A stretch of 64,000 bases of DNA from the NCBI RefSeq assembly GCF_900116645.1, contig NZ_FPBO01000036.1:32773-96772 (forward strand), written 5' to 3'. Made by a program: the position numbers and the translations under genes. Below are positions 17,600 to 26,616 of the stretch, piece after piece. The notes under the pieces were generated by a model. That model made no database searches. It was not told the origin of the DNA and was given only the letters and a program-made list of their open reading frames with translations. This DNA is from Pseudoduganella namucuonensis (GTDB taxonomy: Bacteria; Pseudomonadota; Gammaproteobacteria; Burkholderiales; Burkholderiaceae_D). Every line of letters starts with the position of its first letter. Position 1 is the first letter of the stretch.

Positions 17600-18505
17600 A
17601 TGGAAATCACCTTGTCCCATCGCGGGGTTTGCGTCAGCGATATCGCGCGCTCCGCCATCTTTTACGAGGGCGCACTGGACTTCGCGCCCGCGGCCGATGC
17701 GGCCACGCCGGCCGGCACCCTTTTCGATCCGGGCGCCGGCCACCCCGGCAGCGCCTCGCAGGCCAGGCTGCTGCGCAACCCTCAGCGCGTGGCGCTGGAA
17801 TTGCTGCGCTTCCAGCGGCCCGCCGCCAGCGGCCCGCGCGTGCGGCGTCCCAACAACCAGTTCGGCTTGACGCATCTGGCCTTCTATGTGGAGAGCATAT
17901 CCGCAGTGGCCGAGCGCGTGCGCCGCTGCGGCGGGCAGGTCTTCGAACACACGCGCGCCCGCTATCCGGAGGGGGGCGCGGAGATGATGTACTGCACCGA
18001 CCCGGACGGCACCCGCATCGAGTTGATGCAGATGGCGGGCGCCATTCCACGCTTCTCCCATTCGGGCGTCTGCGTGCGCGAGGTGGCGCGCGCCCAGCGC
18101 TTCTACGACGCGCTGGGTTTCGCGGAGGCGGAGAACTATGACCTCCAGCACCACTCCGCCTGGCTGGATGTCATCAACGAGCTCGATCACGTGAAATTGC
18201 GCGCGCAGATGGTGCGCGCCGCGGCGGGCGACACGCTTGAGTTGCTGCATTTCACCTCGCCGGCGGCGTTTGGTCCCACCACCGTGCAGCCGTTCAACCG
18301 CTACGGCCTGACCCATTTGGCTTTCCTGACCGACGACCTGGAGGCGGCGGCCAGCCGCGTGGTGGCCAATGGGGGAACCATCCTCCACACCGACCCCGTG
18401 TGCCGCAACGACGCGCGGCGCCTGTTCTGTTCCGACCCGGATGGCGTTCGGCTGGTGCTGCTGCGGCGCGCCGCGCCCGCCCACTTTGAAAGGCAACAAT
18501 CATGA
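17600..18505 (+). CDS. Two-domain VOC/glyoxalase-fold protein
   Basis: 301 aa made of two recognisable repeats. HRGVCVSDIARSAIFYE matches HSGVCVREVARAQRFYD; FGLTHLAFYVESI matches YGLTHLAFLTDDL; YCTDPDGTRIELM matches FCSDPDGVRLVLL. These are glyoxalase/extradiol-dioxygenase-fold modules from an internal duplication. The His and Glu positions typical of metal binding in this superfamily are partly present. It sits between fadD3 and an MFS gene (ATGA overlap with the latter). It may be an epimerase, lyase or binding protein acting on a steroid intermediate. It is distinct from the hsaC-like extradiol dioxygenase at 21018. Confidence 0.7.
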   Translation: MEITLSHRGVCVSDIARSAIFYEGALDFAPAADAATPAGTLFDPGAGHPGSASQARLLRNPQRVALELLRFQRPAASGPRVRRPNNQFGLTHLAFYVESISAVAERVRRCGGQVFEHTRARYPEGGAEMMYCTDPDGTRIELMQMAGAIPRFSHSGVCVREVARAQRFYDALGFAEAENYDLQHHSAWLDVINELDHVKLRAQMVRAAAGDTLELLHFTSPAAFGPTTVQPFNRYGLTHLAFLTDDLEAAASRVVANGGTILHTDPVCRNDARRLFCSDPDGVRLVLLRRAAPAHFERQQS

Positions 18506-19740
18506 AGCTGGAACAAGTCCGTCCCGTCGCCGTGCCGGGCCCGCGCGGCGTGCCGCGCCTGCGCGTTGAGCCGCTGTGGCGGCGCGGCGCCATCCTGCTG
18601 GTGCTGCTGTCCGGTCCGGCCTTCCTGGCGATGGTGTTCACCGTGATCCCCCCGGCGTTGCCGGGCATCGCGGCCCACTTCGGCGGAGGCGCCGCAGGCC
18701 AACTGGTGGCGCAACTGGTGATGACGCTGCCGAGCATCGGCATGATGGCGGGCGGGCCGCTCAGCGGCTGGCTGATCGACCGCTATCGCGCGCGCCGGCT
18801 GCTGCTCGCGGCGCTGGCATCCTATGGCCTGTTGGGCCTGGCAGGCACGCTGCTGGACGGGCAATGGAGCTTGCTGGCGGCGCGGCTGCTGCAGGGATTC
18901 GCGGCCTGCGCCATGGTCACCGCCACCAACACGCTGATCGGGGAACGCTACGACGCCGCCACGCGCGCGCGCTTGCTCGGCTATGGCACGTTTTGCGGCG
19001 CGGGCGCCGGGCTGGCGTCCATCCTGCTGTCCGGGGTGATCGCCGAAGCCGGCAGCTGGCACGCCCCGTTCGCACTGTACGGGCTGGCGCTGGGGATGCT
19101 GCCGCTGGCGGCGATCGTGCTGCCGGCGGGCGGCGGGGGCACGTCGCGGACCGAGGCCCGGCAAGGCGGCGCCGCCAGCGCGCTGCTCGGGCTGGCCCCC
19201 TTGTACGCGGTGATCGCGCTGGTGTTTGTCGCCGTCTTCATGACCAATGCCCAGGTGTCGTTCCTGCTGCTGGCCGACGGGGTGAGCGGGCCGGCGGCCC
19301 AATCGCGCATCATCGGCTGGTCGTCGCTGACCAACGGCCTGGGCGGGGCCAGTTACGGCTGGCTGCGCGCCCGGCTGGGCTTGCGCTGGAGCTTCGTCGC
19401 CATGCTGGGCCTGCTTGCGGCCGGGATCACCACGCTGGGACTGTCGCACGACCCGCTCATGGCCACGCTGGGCTGCGCCTTGACCGGCTTCGGCGGGGGC
19501 CTGGCGGTGCCGCATTTCCTCAACATGGTGCTGGATCGCGCGGAACCCGCCGTGCGCAGCAGGGCGCTGGGCCTGGCCTACAGCGCGCTGTTCCTGGGCG
19601 ACTTCATGAATCCCTTCCTGATGGCGCCACTGACGGCGGTGACCGGCATCCACGGCGCCTTCCTGACCGTGGGCGCCTGCCTGGCCGCGGCGGCGGTGTA
19701 CCAGGCGCTGCGCCGAGGTGCGCACGGGGGAGGACAGTGA
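18502..19740 (+). CDS. MFS transporter, 12 transmembrane segments
   Basis: 412 aa, strongly hydrophobic, with the motif-A-like loop GGPLSGWLIDRYRARRL between the second and third spans. The repeated pattern suggests about 12 helices. The start overlaps the stop of the VOC gene (ATGA). It is a paralogue of the MFS protein at 48366 (also 412 aa): both share LVAQLVMT-PS-G near residue 70 and a similar ending with LGDF-NP. It likely imports or exports a steroid or intermediate across the inner membrane; direction and cargo are unknown. Both copies lie in box-controlled operons. Confidence 0.82.
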   Translation: MKLEQVRPVAVPGPRGVPRLRVEPLWRRGAILLVLLSGPAFLAMVFTVIPPALPGIAAHFGGGAAGQLVAQLVMTLPSIGMMAGGPLSGWLIDRYRARRLLLAALASYGLLGLAGTLLDGQWSLLAARLLQGFAACAMVTATNTLIGERYDAATRARLLGYGTFCGAGAGLASILLSGVIAEAGSWHAPFALYGLALGMLPLAAIVLPAGGGGTSRTEARQGGAASALLGLAPLYAVIALVFVAVFMTNAQVSFLLLADGVSGPAAQSRIIGWSSLTNGLGGASYGWLRARLGLRWSFVAMLGLLAAGITTLGLSHDPLMATLGCALTGFGGGLAVPHFLNMVLDRAEPAVRSRALGLAYSALFLGDFMNPFLMAPLTAVTGIHGAFLTVGACLAAAAVYQALRRGAHGGGQ

Positions 19741-20489
19741 GTGGCGCGGTGCGGTTCGACTATGGCGGTTGCCAGGTGCTGGTCACCGGCGGCACCAGTG
19801 GCATCGGCGCCGGCATCGCGGCCGCCTACCGCGCCGCCGGCGCCAGCGTCGCCATCACCGGCACCCGCGCCAGCGCGGCCGGGTACGACGCGGACCTGGC
19901 GGGCTATCGCTATTTGCAACTGGACCTTGAGCGGCCGGCCCAGGTGGCGGAGGTGACCGCCGCGCTGCCGGCGCTGGACATGCTGGTCAACAACGCCGGC
20001 ACGGCGTTTCCCGGCGGCCTGGACGAGAGCGACCCCGATGTCTTCCTACGGGCGCTGGACATCAATCTGGTCAGCGCCTACCGGCTGGCGCGGGCCTGCC
20101 GGCCGTTGCTGGCCCGCAGCCGTATGCCGGGCGGCGCCGGCGTGCTCGGCATCGCCTCCCTCACTTCGCTGTTCGGCAATCCGCTGGTGCCGGGCTATGG
20201 CGCGGCGAAAGCCGGCCTGGTGCAACTGACCAAGAGCCTGGCCATGGGCTGGGCGCGCGACGGCATCAGGGTCAACGCGGTGGCCGCCGGGCTGATCGAG
20301 ACTCGCCTCACCGCCGCCCACGTGGGCGACGCGGACGCGCTGGCGCCATGGCTGGCGCGCACCCCGCTCGGCCGCGTCGGCGTGCCGGACGATATCGCCG
20401 GCACGGCCCTGTTCCTCACCAGCGGCGCCGCCGCCTACGTCACCGGCCAGTGCTGGGTGGTCGATGGCGGCTATTCGGTCTTTGGCTGA
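19737..20489 (+). CDS. Short-chain dehydrogenase/reductase
   Basis: 250 aa from GTG 19737, which overlaps the MFS stop (GTGA) and has GGAGG just upstream. Classical SDR: TGGTSGIG, NNAG, active-site serine in IASLTS, YGAAKAG and the C-terminal VTGQCWVVDGGYS. It is coupled to the MFS gene and followed 34 bp later by the ketosteroid isomerase. A hydroxysteroid or hydroxyacyl-CoA dehydrogenase role is inferred from the operon. No closer subfamily recognised. Confidence 0.8.
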   Translation: MSGAVRFDYGGCQVLVTGGTSGIGAGIAAAYRAAGASVAITGTRASAAGYDADLAGYRYLQLDLERPAQVAEVTAALPALDMLVNNAGTAFPGGLDESDPDVFLRALDINLVSAYRLARACRPLLARSRMPGGAGVLGIASLTSLFGNPLVPGYGAAKAGLVQLTKSLAMGWARDGIRVNAVAAGLIETRLTAAHVGDADALAPWLARTPLGRVGVPDDIAGTALFLTSGAAAYVTGQCWVVDGGYSVFG

Positions 20490-20523
20490 CCCGCATCGTT
20501 CCCATCCCGCCATCGGAGTATCC

Positions 20524-20916
20524 ATGCACACCACCCCCAGCCCGGCCGAAATACAGGCCGCCGTGCGGCGCTACGCGCAATGCCTGACGAATGGCGACCT
20601 GGACGGCATCGTCGCCCTGTTCGCGCCCGACGCGGTGTTCGAGGATCCGATCGGCACCGTTCCCCATGTCGGATCAGAGGGCGTGCGCGGCTTCTTCCAG
20701 GCCGCGTTGAGCCAGACCGGTGGCCGCATCCTGTTCGAGCAGGAAGGCGCGGTGCGCATCCGGGGGCCGCACGCCGTATGCGCCTTCATCGCCACCTGCG
20801 ACCGCCTCACTCCCGTGCTGGTCACCGAGACCACCGACATCTTCAAGTTCGACCGGAACGGCCGCATCAAATCGCTGGTCGCGATCTGGGGCGAGAGCAA
20901 CGCGCGCACGGTGTAA
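20524..20916 (+). CDS. ksi: Delta5-3-ketosteroid isomerase
   Basis: 130 aa from ATG 20524, with CGGAG 10 nt upstream. NTF2-fold protein matching Comamonas ketosteroid isomerase. VRRYAQCLTNGDLDGIVALF aligns with the Comamonas N-terminal helix, placing the oxyanion-hole tyrosine at Tyr17 (Tyr14) and the catalytic base at Asp41 in FEDP (Asp38). The second oxyanion residue is probably Asp105 in TTDIF (Asp99). The enzyme moves the C5 double bond to C4, giving the conjugated 3-keto-4-ene used by KstD. With the 3beta-HSD upstream, this allows entry of 3beta-hydroxy-5-ene steroids. Last gene of the first box-controlled operon. Confidence 0.9.
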   Translation: MHTTPSPAEIQAAVRRYAQCLTNGDLDGIVALFAPDAVFEDPIGTVPHVGSEGVRGFFQAALSQTGGRILFEQEGAVRIRGPHAVCAFIATCDRLTPVLVTETTDIFKFDRNGRIKSLVAIWGESNARTV

Positions 20917-20931
20917 GTATTAGTCCCGGTT

Positions 20932-20977
20932 TTAATCCTATTGGACGATGTGGCCTGGACGCGATCTGCCGAGAATG
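20932..20977 (+). promoter_or_regulatory. Steroid box 2 and promoter of the hsaC operon
   Basis: Box TTAATCCTATTGGACGATG at 20932-20950, identical to box 4. After 21 nt comes the -10-like GAGAAT (about 20971-20976). The hsaC start is 40 bp further on. Confidence 0.65.
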
Positions 20978-21017
20978 GAGCCTGGATCAACAGTGCCCAA
21001 TTCGACGGAGACTATGC

Positions 21018-21923
21018 ATGATAGACATCAGAGGGCTGGCTTACGTGGTCGTGAACGCGACCGACGTGTCACGATGGGAACGCTACGGCGAGGACGTGCT
21101 GGGCATGATGGCGCAGCCGGCGCCGGAGGGCGGCGTCTACCTTAAAATGGACGAGCGGCCGTTCCGCTTCCTGGTTCAGGCGGCCGGAACGGAAGGCTAC
21201 GCCGCCTCCGGCTGGGAAGTGCTGAACGCCGAGGCGTTCGAACTGGCACTGCGGGAGCTGGAACAGGCCGGCGCCGAGCCCGTGCTGGGCAGCGCCGCGG
21301 ACTGCGCGCTGCGCAAGGCGCAGCAGGTGGTCCGGTTCCGCGATCCGTCCGGCAACCGGCATGAAATCGTCTGGGGTTGCCAACGCGATTTCCAGCGCTT
21401 CGTCTCGCCGCAAGGTGTCGAGCGTTTCGTCACAGGGGACCTCGGCATGGGGCACACGGTGCTGCCAGCGCCCAATTTCGACGCCACCTGGGCCTTCTTC
21501 CGCGACGTGCTGGGCTTCGGCCTGTCCGACATCTACAAGCACCGCGCCGCCCCGGACGCGCCGGTGCAGCGGATTCACTTTTGCCACTGCAACAACGGGC
21601 GCCAGCACAGCGTCGCGCTGTTCGAGGCCGAGATCCCGTCCGGCTGCGCGCACGTCAACGTCGAGGTGCCCAGCATCACCGATGTCGGCCGGGCCCTTGA
21701 CCGCCGGCAGCGGCACGGCGTCAAGCTGATGGCCAGCATGGGGCAGCACGCCAACGACCAGATGTTCTCCTTCTACATGGCCACGCCGTCCGGCTTCGCG
21801 CTGGAATACGGCGCCGGCGGGCTGGTGGTCGACTGGAGCCGGCACGCGGCCTTCGAGGCGACCGAGATCAGCCTGTGGGGACACGACTTCAGCCTGGGTC
21901 TGGCGACCGGCGACACCAACTAG
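21018..21923 (+). CDS. hsaC: HsaC/TesB-type extradiol dioxygenase
   Basis: 301 aa from ATG 21018, with GGAG 7 nt before it. Two-domain type I extradiol dioxygenase of the BphC family. Iron ligands are placed at His146 (GMGHTVL), His212 (CAHVNVEV) and Glu263 (LEYGAGG). Active-site residues are His197 (QHSVALF), His244 (GQHAND) and Tyr253 (SFY). HsaC/TesB cleaves the catecholic ring A of 3,4-DHSA by meta cleavage, directly after HsaAB hydroxylation. It leads the operon containing ipdAB. The expected following hydrolase (hsaD/tesD) is not in the window. Biphenyl-type catechols are an alternative substrate class, but the context favours steroid. Confidence 0.9.
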   Translation: MIDIRGLAYVVVNATDVSRWERYGEDVLGMMAQPAPEGGVYLKMDERPFRFLVQAAGTEGYAASGWEVLNAEAFELALRELEQAGAEPVLGSAADCALRKAQQVVRFRDPSGNRHEIVWGCQRDFQRFVSPQGVERFVTGDLGMGHTVLPAPNFDATWAFFRDVLGFGLSDIYKHRAAPDAPVQRIHFCHCNNGRQHSVALFEAEIPSGCAHVNVEVPSITDVGRALDRRQRHGVKLMASMGQHANDQMFSFYMATPSGFALEYGAGGLVVDWSRHAAFEATEISLWGHDFSLGLATGDTN

Positions 21924-21933
21924 AGGATCAAGC

Positions 21934-22812
21934 ATGAACAAGCAAATGACAGCGGCCGAAGTGGTCGCCCAACTGCGCGATGGCATGACCATCGGCATCG
22001 GTGGCTGGGGGCCGCGCCGCAAGCCCATGGCCATCGTGCGCGAAATCCTGCGCTCGGACCTGAAGGACTTGACCATCGTCGCCTACGGCGGTCCGGACGT
22101 GGGCATGCTGTGCGCGGCGGGCAAGGTGCGCAAGCTGGTGTACGCCTTCGTCTCGCTGGACGCGATTCCGCTCGAGCCGTATTTCCGCAAGGCGCGCGAG
22201 GCGGGCCAGATCGCCGTCTCCGAGCTGGACGAGGGCATGCTGCAGTGGGGCTTGCGCGCGGCCGCCATGCGGCTGCCGTTCCTGCCGACGCGGGTGGGGC
22301 TGGCGACCGACATCATGACCCACAATCCGGATATCAAGACCATCCGCTCTCCCTATGCGGACGGCGAATTGCTGGCGGCCATGCCGGCCATCGCGCTGGA
22401 CGCGGCCCTGCTGCACGTGGACCTGGGCGACCGCCTGGGCAACACCCAGATCGGCGGGCCGGACCCGTTCTTCGACGACCTGTTCGCGCGCGCCGCGCAG
22501 CGCTGCTACGTCAGCTGCGACCGCCTGGTCGAGCGCGTCGAGGACGACGACGCCTTCCAGCCCAAGGCCAATTTCTTCGAGCGCTATCTGGTCAGCGGGG
22601 TGGTGCACGCGCCCGGCGGCGCCCACCCGACCTCCTGCGCGCCACACTACGGCTGGGACCTGGATCACCTCAAGAAATACGTCGCCAGCGCGGCCGAGGA
22701 CGGCGGCTGGGCCCGATACGTGGGCGAATTCGTGGCCGGGACGGAGGAGCACTACCTGCGCCGCGTCGGCGGCATGGAGCGCGTGGCGCAACTTCCCCTT
22801 CCCATATTTTGA
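21934..22812 (+). CDS. ipdA: IpdA: COCHEA-CoA hydrolase alpha subunit
   Basis: 292 aa, class I CoA-transferase fold, with GMTIGIGGWGPRRKPMA at the N-terminus and APGGAHPTSCAPHYGWDLDH, a segment I associate with IpdA. Together with IpdB it opens the last steroid ring (ring C) of the COCHEA-CoA intermediate by a retro-Claisen-type hydrolysis instead of CoA transfer. ScdL1/L2 is the Comamonas equivalent. It has a good AGAGGATCAAGC leader 10 bp after hsaC and is followed 12 bp later by ipdB. Adjacent alpha and beta subunits and the presence of echA20, ipdF and fadA6 support the call. Confidence 0.88.
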   Translation: MNKQMTAAEVVAQLRDGMTIGIGGWGPRRKPMAIVREILRSDLKDLTIVAYGGPDVGMLCAAGKVRKLVYAFVSLDAIPLEPYFRKAREAGQIAVSELDEGMLQWGLRAAAMRLPFLPTRVGLATDIMTHNPDIKTIRSPYADGELLAAMPAIALDAALLHVDLGDRLGNTQIGGPDPFFDDLFARAAQRCYVSCDRLVERVEDDDAFQPKANFFERYLVSGVVHAPGGAHPTSCAPHYGWDLDHLKKYVASAAEDGGWARYVGEFVAGTEEHYLRRVGGMERVAQLPLPIF

Positions 22813-22824
22813 AGCGAGCCTCCC

Positions 22825-23649
22825 ATGACCAAGACTGACGACTTTACCCTGGCGGAACTGATGATCGCCGCCGCATCCGAGGCCTGGCGCGGCAACGGCG
22901 AGATTCTCGCCTCCGGCATCGGCGTCTTGCCGCGCATCGCCGCCGGCCTCGCCAAGTTGACCCATACGCCGGAATTGCTGATGACCGACAGCGAAGCCTA
23001 TTTCGTCGAAGACCCGGTGCCGCTCGGGCCGCGCGGCGATTGGTCGCCCCGGTTCTCCGGCTGGATGCCGTACAGCCGCGTGTTCGACGGCGTGTGGCGC
23101 GGCCAGCGCCACGCGATGGTGGGGCCGACCCAGATCGACCGTTACGGCCAGGCCAACATCTCTTGCCTGGGCCAGTTCAGCCAGCCCAAGGTGCAGATGC
23201 TGGGGGCGCGCGGCTTTCCCGGCAATAGCATCAACCACATCAATTCCATGTTCGTGCCGGCCCACAGCAAGCGCGTGTTCGTGTCCGGCGAGGTGGACAT
23301 GGTGGCCAGCGTCGGCTACAACCCGGCCCGCTGGCCGGACGGCGTGGCGCCGCGCTTCCTCGACCTGCGCCGCATCGTCACCGACCTGTGCGTGATGGAC
23401 TTCGGCGGCGCGGCGCACGCGATCCGCGTGATCTCGCTGCATCCCGGCGTGACGCTGGACGAGGTGCGCGAGGCGACGGGTTTTCCGCTCGAGGCCGCGC
23501 CGGATTGCGCGCTCACGCCATCGCCCACCGGCGAGCAGCTCGACATCATCCGCAGGCTCGATCCGCACGATCTGCGCGGCGGCGTCCTGAAGAACAACCC
23601 ACCGGGTCTGCGCCAAGCGCGGGCCGCATCCCGGACTCACTCAGCTTAA
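22825..23649 (+). CDS. ipdB: IpdB: COCHEA-CoA hydrolase beta subunit
   Basis: 274 aa class I CoA-transferase beta-type subunit: LAELMIAAASEAWRGNGEIL, MVGPTQIDRYGQANIS, GFPGNSINH and FVSGEVDMVASVG. It is paired with ipdA in the same order as in other steroid degraders. As a heteromeric partner it contributes to ring-C opening in late C/D-ring degradation. Family knowledge says IpdB subunits act as hydrolases although they look like transferases; I cannot prove the catalytic mode from sequence alone. The next SDR gene begins 10 bp downstream with an AAGGAG leader. Confidence 0.87.
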   Translation: MTKTDDFTLAELMIAAASEAWRGNGEILASGIGVLPRIAAGLAKLTHTPELLMTDSEAYFVEDPVPLGPRGDWSPRFSGWMPYSRVFDGVWRGQRHAMVGPTQIDRYGQANISCLGQFSQPKVQMLGARGFPGNSINHINSMFVPAHSKRVFVSGEVDMVASVGYNPARWPDGVAPRFLDLRRIVTDLCVMDFGGAAHAIRVISLHPGVTLDEVREATGFPLEAAPDCALTPSPTGEQLDIIRRLDPHDLRGGVLKNNPPGLRQARAASRTHSA

Positions 23650-23659
23650 GGAGTATCAC

Positions 23660-24412
23660 ATGCGCTTCAAAGGAAAAATCGCCCTGGTGACAGGCGCCGC
23701 GTCCGGCATAGGCCGCGCCAGCGCGGTGCGGCTGGCGCGCGAGGGCGCCACGCTGGCGCTGGCCGACATCAACACGGCGGCGATCGAGGAAGTGGCCGCG
23801 GAACTGCGGCGCGCGCATGACACGACCGTGGCCTGTTTCGTGTTCGACGCCACCAACACCGACAGCTGCCGCGGCATGGTGTCGGCCGCAGCCGCCCATT
23901 TCGGCGCCATCGACGTGCTGTGCAACATCGCCGGCATCGCCGGCGGCTGGCATTTCCACGAGATGCCCCAGGCGGCATGGGACCGCATGGTCGCCATCAA
24001 TCTGACCAGCGTGTTCGCCATTTCCCAGGAGGCGATCCCGCACCTGGTCAGGTCCAGGGGCAACATCGTCAATATGGCGTCGGCCTCGGCCAAGCAGGGC
24101 CAGCCCTACACCACGGCCTATTGCGCGACCAAGGCCGGCGTGGTGGCGCTGACGCGCTGCCTGGCGGTGGAGTATGCCAAGGATGGGGTGCGCGCCAACG
24201 CGATCTGTCCGGGCGGGGTGAACACGCCCATCAACCAGACGCTCAATTTCCCCACCGATATCGACGCCAAGATGATGGACAAGCTGTATCCGCTGTTCCC
24301 CATGGCCGAGCCGGAGGAGATCGCGGCGGCGGTGGCCTACCTGGCCTCGGACGAGGCGCGCTATGTGACCGGCATCGATTTCTCGATCGATGGCGGCCAG
24401 ACCATGTCCTGA
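23660..24412 (+). CDS. SDR, candidate hydroxysteroid dehydrogenase
   Basis: 250 aa classical SDR: TGAASGIG (about residues 12-19), NIAG in place of NNAG, active-site serine in MASASAK, YCATKAG and terminal VTGIDFSIDGGQT. It lies between ipdB and an old-yellow-enzyme-like flavoprotein that is followed by two SnoaL-like proteins. That order recalls bile-acid bai genes, where an SDR oxidises a hydroxyl before dehydration, so a 3alpha-, 7alpha- or 12alpha-HSD role is plausible. A hydroxyacyl-CoA dehydrogenase of the C/D-ring pathway is the other option. Confidence 0.75.
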   Translation: MRFKGKIALVTGAASGIGRASAVRLAREGATLALADINTAAIEEVAAELRRAHDTTVACFVFDATNTDSCRGMVSAAAAHFGAIDVLCNIAGIAGGWHFHEMPQAAWDRMVAINLTSVFAISQEAIPHLVRSRGNIVNMASASAKQGQPYTTAYCATKAGVVALTRCLAVEYAKDGVRANAICPGGVNTPINQTLNFPTDIDAKMMDKLYPLFPMAEPEEIAAAVAYLASDEARYVTGIDFSIDGGQTMS

Positions 24413-24442
24413 CGCGGCACCCGCCTAGGAATCGACGACAAT

Positions 24443-26584
24443 ATGAGTACAGCCTTCCCACATCTGATGTCACCCGGCCGCATCGGCTCGATGGTGCTGA
24501 GGAACCGCATTTTCATGTCGCCCATGGGCTCGAACCTGGCCGAGCCGGAGGGGTATTGCGGGCAGCGCATCGCCAGCTATTACGCCGAGCGGGCCAAGGG
24601 CGGGGCCGCGATGGTGATCATGGGCTCGACCGGCGTGGCCTGGCCGCGCGGTTCGGGCAACCAGCAGCAGGTCGCGGTGTCCGACGACCGCTTCATCCCC
24701 GGCCTGAAGCTGGTGGCCGACGCGGTGCACGCGCACGGCGGCAAGATCGCCATGCAGTTGCAGCACGCCGGTCCGATCGCCGTCAACGAGCCCTTGCAGG
24801 GCCTGCCCCTGCTGGTGCCGTCCGTGCCCGAGGACAAGCCGTTCGACTGGCCGGTGGATTTGACGCCCCAGGAAAACAAGGACATGTTCGAGGCCTTCTT
24901 CGCGCCTGGCGTGGTCATCTCGCACCAGGAGGCCACCGAGGACGACCTGGAATGGGTGATCGCCTGCTTCGCCAGCGCGGCCATTCGGGCGCGCACGGCC
25001 GGCATGGATGGCGTGGAGATCCATGCCGGCCACGGTTACCTGATCTCGGCCTTCCTGTCGCCCGCGTCGAACCGCCGCACGGATCGCTGGGGCGGTTCGC
25101 TGGAAAACCGCGCGCGCCTGCTGGTCGAAGTCATCAAGCGGGTGCGCGCCGCGGTCGGCCCCGATTTTCCGGTCTGGTTCCGCTTCGATTCCCAGGAATA
25201 CCTGCTCAACGACGGCATCACCTTGCAGGACGCGATCGAGACGGCGAAGCTGGCGCAGGACGCCGGCGCCGACGCGGTGCACGTCTCGGCCAACGCCGAC
25301 AAGAGCAAGGGCATCAGCTTCTCCGAGGGGCACGCGACGCATTTTCCGGGCCACTTCACCGCCAACGCGGCGGCCATCAAGGCCGCGCTGACGATACCGG
25401 TGATCTGTCCGGGCCGCATCGAACCGGCGCTGGGAGAACGGCTGATCGCCGAAGGCAAGCTCGATTTCATCGCCATGGCGCGCAAGCTGCTGGCCGACCC
25501 CGAATTGCCCAACAAGCTGGGGGCGGGACGGCAGGACCTGGTGCGCCCGTGCATTTATTGCTACACCTGCATCAGCCAGATTTTCCTGGGCACCCATGTG
25601 CGCTGCGCCGTCAACGCGCAGACCGGTTATGAATCGATCGCCCCCATCATTCCGCTGGCCTCGCAACAGCGGCGCAAGCGGGTGCTGGTGGTCGGCGGCG
25701 GCCCCGGCGGCATGGAGGCGGCGCGCGTCGCCGCGCTGCGCGGGCACGACGTGCATCTGCACGAGTCCGGCGGGCGGCTGGGCGGGACCGTGTTCTTCTC
25801 GTCCATCGTCTACCCGGAGAACGGCGCCCTGATCACCTACCTGGCACGCCAAATGGAGGAATTGGGCGTGCGGGTCCACCTGCGCTCTACCGTGACCGTG
25901 GAGCTGGCCCGGGCGCTGAAGCCGGACGCCATCGTGGTGGCCACCGGGGCACGCCGCAGCCTGATCGAGCTCCCCGGCGCGGATTTGCCGCATGTGTTCA
26001 GCGGCGACGAGATGCGCGAGATGGTCACCGGCCGCTATGGCGCCACGCTGAAGCGCAAGCTGCCGCTGGGCGTGCGCGCCATGATCCGCGCAGGCAAGGC
26101 CTCCGGGATGCTGGAAAGCGCCGCGCGGATCCGCCGCCTGAGCAACTACTATCTGCCGATCGGCAAGGAGGTGGTGATCTATGGCGGCGGCCTGGTGGGC
26201 GTGGAACTGGCGGAGTTCCTGGCCGAGCGGCACCGCAAGGTCACGCTGATCGAGCCGGGTCCGAGCTTCGGCAAGGAATTGATGATGGTGCGCCGCTGGC
26301 GGCTGATGGACACGCTGCGCAAGGAAAAAGTGACCCTGTTGGCCGGCTGCGAGTTGCTCGCGATTACGCCGGGCGGTGTGGTGTACCGCACCAAGAACGG
26401 CCAGGAGCAGGCCCGCAAGGCCGACACCGTCATCATGGCGATCGGCGCCGAGCCGAGCGGCGCCGCGCTGACCGAGAGCCTGAGGGCGGTCTGCGCGGAC
26501 GTGCACTGCATCGGCGATGCGAAGGAACTGGGTTATATAGACGGCGCCATCAAGAGCGGCAACCGCCTGGCGCTGGCGCTGTAA
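24443..26584 (+). CDS. FMN/4Fe-4S/FAD enoate reductase (BaiCD/2,4-dienoyl-CoA reductase family)
   Basis: 713 aa. An N-terminal TIM-barrel old-yellow-enzyme domain (about residues 1-360) contains GVEIHAGHGYLISAFLSP and NRRTDRWGGSLENRARL. A [4Fe-4S] ligand set follows at Cys370, Cys373, Cys376 and Cys388. Then come FAD- and NAD(P)-binding Rossmann motifs VLVVGGGPGG (about 412) and VVIYGGGLVGVELAEFL (about 575). The family reduces activated C=C bonds, as in 2,4-dienoyl-CoA reductase and the bile-acid enzymes BaiCD and BaiH. Here it could reduce a delta4 or delta6 double bond of a dehydrated steroid. Alternatively it could substitute for the missing IpdC. It has 30 bp between it and the SDR and is followed by SnoaL-like genes. 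Confidence 0.85.
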   Translation: MSTAFPHLMSPGRIGSMVLRNRIFMSPMGSNLAEPEGYCGQRIASYYAERAKGGAAMVIMGSTGVAWPRGSGNQQQVAVSDDRFIPGLKLVADAVHAHGGKIAMQLQHAGPIAVNEPLQGLPLLVPSVPEDKPFDWPVDLTPQENKDMFEAFFAPGVVISHQEATEDDLEWVIACFASAAIRARTAGMDGVEIHAGHGYLISAFLSPASNRRTDRWGGSLENRARLLVEVIKRVRAAVGPDFPVWFRFDSQEYLLNDGITLQDAIETAKLAQDAGADAVHVSANADKSKGISFSEGHATHFPGHFTANAAAIKAALTIPVICPGRIEPALGERLIAEGKLDFIAMARKLLADPELPNKLGAGRQDLVRPCIYCYTCISQIFLGTHVRCAVNAQTGYESIAPIIPLASQQRRKRVLVVGGGPGGMEAARVAALRGHDVHLHESGGRLGGTVFFSSIVYPENGALITYLARQMEELGVRVHLRSTVTVELARALKPDAIVVATGARRSLIELPGADLPHVFSGDEMREMVTGRYGATLKRKLPLGVRAMIRAGKASGMLESAARIRRLSNYYLPIGKEVVIYGGGLVGVELAEFLAERHRKVTLIEPGPSFGKELMMVRRWRLMDTLRKEKVTLLAGCELLAITPGGVVYRTKNGQEQARKADTVIMAIGAEPSGAALTESLRAVCADVHCIGDAKELGYIDGAIKSGNRLALAL

Positions 26585-26616
26585 GGTGCCGGACCACACA
26601 GACGAATGGAGACCAA

